Source: Syntrophaceticus sp050949745
Lineage (GTDB): Bacteria > Bacillota > DSM-12270 > Thermacetogeniales > Thermacetogeniaceae
Length of the DNA stretch: 13,644 nt
Reading direction: 5' to 3'
Assembly (NCBI GenBank): GCA_050949745.1
Contig: JBMNGF010000011.1
Coordinates: 1-13,644, forward strand
Position 1 is the stretch's first letter; each line of letters starts with the position of its first letter. Positions 13,110 through 13,644 of the stretch are shown here, piece after piece. The notes below the pieces were generated by a model. It was not told the origin of the DNA. It did not search any database and worked only from the letters and a program-made list of their open reading frames with translations. The position numbers and the translations under genes were made by a program.

Positions 13110-13140
13110 ACAATAAACATTTACGTTACGTTAATGTCAA
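13110..13140 (-). promoter_or_regulatory. MerR-type autoregulated promoter with 19-bp spacer and operator dyad
   Basis: On the minus strand a perfect -35 TTGACA (13135-13140) is separated by 19 bases from TATTGT (13110-13115). The spacer holds the 15-base dyad TTAACGTAACGTAAA (13120-13134) with a single mismatch. Over-long spacers with a central dyad are the hallmark of MerR-family controlled promoters. The start codon of the MerR/TipAS gene lies 23 bases after the -10. Confidence 0.75.
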
Positions 13141-13153
13141 TAGCTTTTTTTAT

Positions 13154-13294
13154 TTATTTAGCGAACACGGAGACAATCACGGGGAGTCCAATTACGAGGA
13201 AGGTTCCTGTGATTGGCTCCCCTGATTGAGAACCGAAAAGCAAAAAAAATGCAACAGAAACAATCCCCGTTGCATAGGTAACGTCAAGTGACTG
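13154..13294 (-). pseudogene. Possible 3' remnant of a membrane-protein gene
   Basis: A minus-strand frame of 46 residues without a start codon ends at TAA (13154-13156). It reads …YATGIVSVAFFLLFGSQSG, EPITGTFLVIGLPVIVSVFAK, two hydrophobic segments joined by a short loop, like the last hairpin of a transporter or other membrane protein. The frame is closed on its upstream side by a TGA in the repeat region (13295-13297). I infer that the front of the gene was lost when the repeats or rearrangement reached this site. The family is not recognised. Confidence 0.4.
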
Positions 13295-13445
13295 TCACCG
13301 TCAACTAAAGTGCCTACTCTTCTTTCATACCACACGGTGACTGTCACTGCATGTGACAGGGGGACTGGGTGACAGGGGTGGGTGACAGGGGGACGGGGGT
13401 TGTGTCACAACAGTGAGTCAAAGTCACCGTCCCTTTGACTCACTG
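13286..13445. repeat. Second GC-rich palindromic repeat cluster
   Basis: A full unit (13382-13442) differs from the one at 12205-12266 by one substitution and two single-base length changes. It is preceded by partial GTGACAGGGGGAC and GTGACAGGGGTGG modules (13353-13380). A flanking inverted pair AGTGACTGTCACCGT / ACGGTGACTGTCACT (about 13286-13300 and 13334-13348) belongs to the same cluster. A related ACTGTCACTG ends the window. The cluster lies directly downstream of the rRNA operon terminator. Confidence 0.75.
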
Positions 13446-13454
13446 TATAATCAG

Positions 13455-13491
13455 AAAAAATCATAAGGAGCACTTATATTATGTGCTCCTT
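13455..13491 (-). terminator. Rho-independent terminator of the rRNA operon
   Basis: AAGGAGCAC / GTGCTCCTT, a perfect 9-bp stem with a nine-base loop (13465-13491), is followed on the minus strand by ATGA and TTTTTT (13455-13460). It starts 12 bases after the 5S rRNA 3' end. Confidence 0.9.
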
Positions 13492-13502
13492 TTAAATATA
13501 AA

Positions 13503-13611
13503 TCTGGCAGCGACCTACTCTCCCGGGAAACCCAGTACCATCAGCGCTGGAGGGCTTAACTGCCGTGTTCGGAATGGGTACGGGTGTTGCCCCTCCGCCA
13601 TCACCACCAGA
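13503..13611 (-). rRNA. rrf: 5S ribosomal RNA
   Basis: Read on the minus strand it begins TCTGGTGGTGATGGCGGAGG and ends GGTCGCTGCCAGA. The ends pair (TCTGG/CCAGA). The universal CCGAACACGG...AGTTAAGCCC loop is present, as are the GATGGTACTGGG helix and GGGAGAGTAGG. The 109 bases are somewhat short of the typical 115-120, so the true ends may differ by a few bases. The 16S and 23S genes of the operon would lie beyond the right end of the window. Confidence 0.95.
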
Positions 13612-13644
13612 AACTTTATTCAATTTGTCAAGTAACTGTCACTG

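Overview
The window reads as chromosomal DNA of an anaerobic, Gram-positive Clostridia-type bacterium (inference). The grounds are Firmicutes-style purine-rich ribosome binding sites in front of almost every gene, frequent TTG/GTG starts, strong hairpin-plus-T-run terminators, a Gram-positive-type MnmM tRNA methylase, a TipAS/Mta-like MerR regulator, a DUF3784 membrane protein and a Firmicutes-like 5S rRNA. Almost all host genes lie on the minus strand.

Left part (1-5073): a minus-strand acyl-CoA synthetase with its own promoter and terminator, a plus-strand mnmM methyltransferase, an unrecognised 208-residue protein convergent with it, and a DUF89/ARMT1-like metal phosphatase. Directly upstream of the DUF89 gene lies a decayed, internally deleted second copy of the SRAP gene found intact at 10206-10826.

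Middle (5074-8156): a complete, precisely delimited 3.08 kb transposon with three plus-strand genes: a zinc-ribbon DUF6431 protein, a DDE (rve) transposase and an ExeA/TniB/IstB-like AAA+ ATPase. It has TGT...ACA ends, subterminal TTTGCA-type repeats, its own terminator and a perfect 6-bp target duplication GTAAAC. In front of the transposase two hairpins share a strand; one hides the ribosome binding site and the other frees it. The element landed just after the stop codon of a 57-codon minus-strand gene (8165-8338) and now separates that gene from its terminator at 5027-5052.

Right part (8640-13087): a minus-strand series, read from right to left. It contains a MerR/TipAS regulator with a 19-bp-spacer promoter, a DUF3784-PH-like membrane protein, a degenerate GIY-YIG protein that appears to start at a non-ATG codon, an SRAP (HMCES/YedK) DNA-protein crosslink protein, a macrodomain protein and a sirtuin. 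Sirtuin and macrodomain form a plausible NAD+/O-acetyl-ADP-ribose pair.

Right edge: a 5S rRNA gene and terminator on the minus strand, the end of an rRNA operon outside the window. GC-rich palindromic repeats (GTGACAGGGGGACGG...CCGTCCCC...TTTGACTC) occur at two places near the right end, with one degenerate copy near 8560. Several short relic reading frames suggest local gene decay. I see no CRISPR array, tRNA or prophage.
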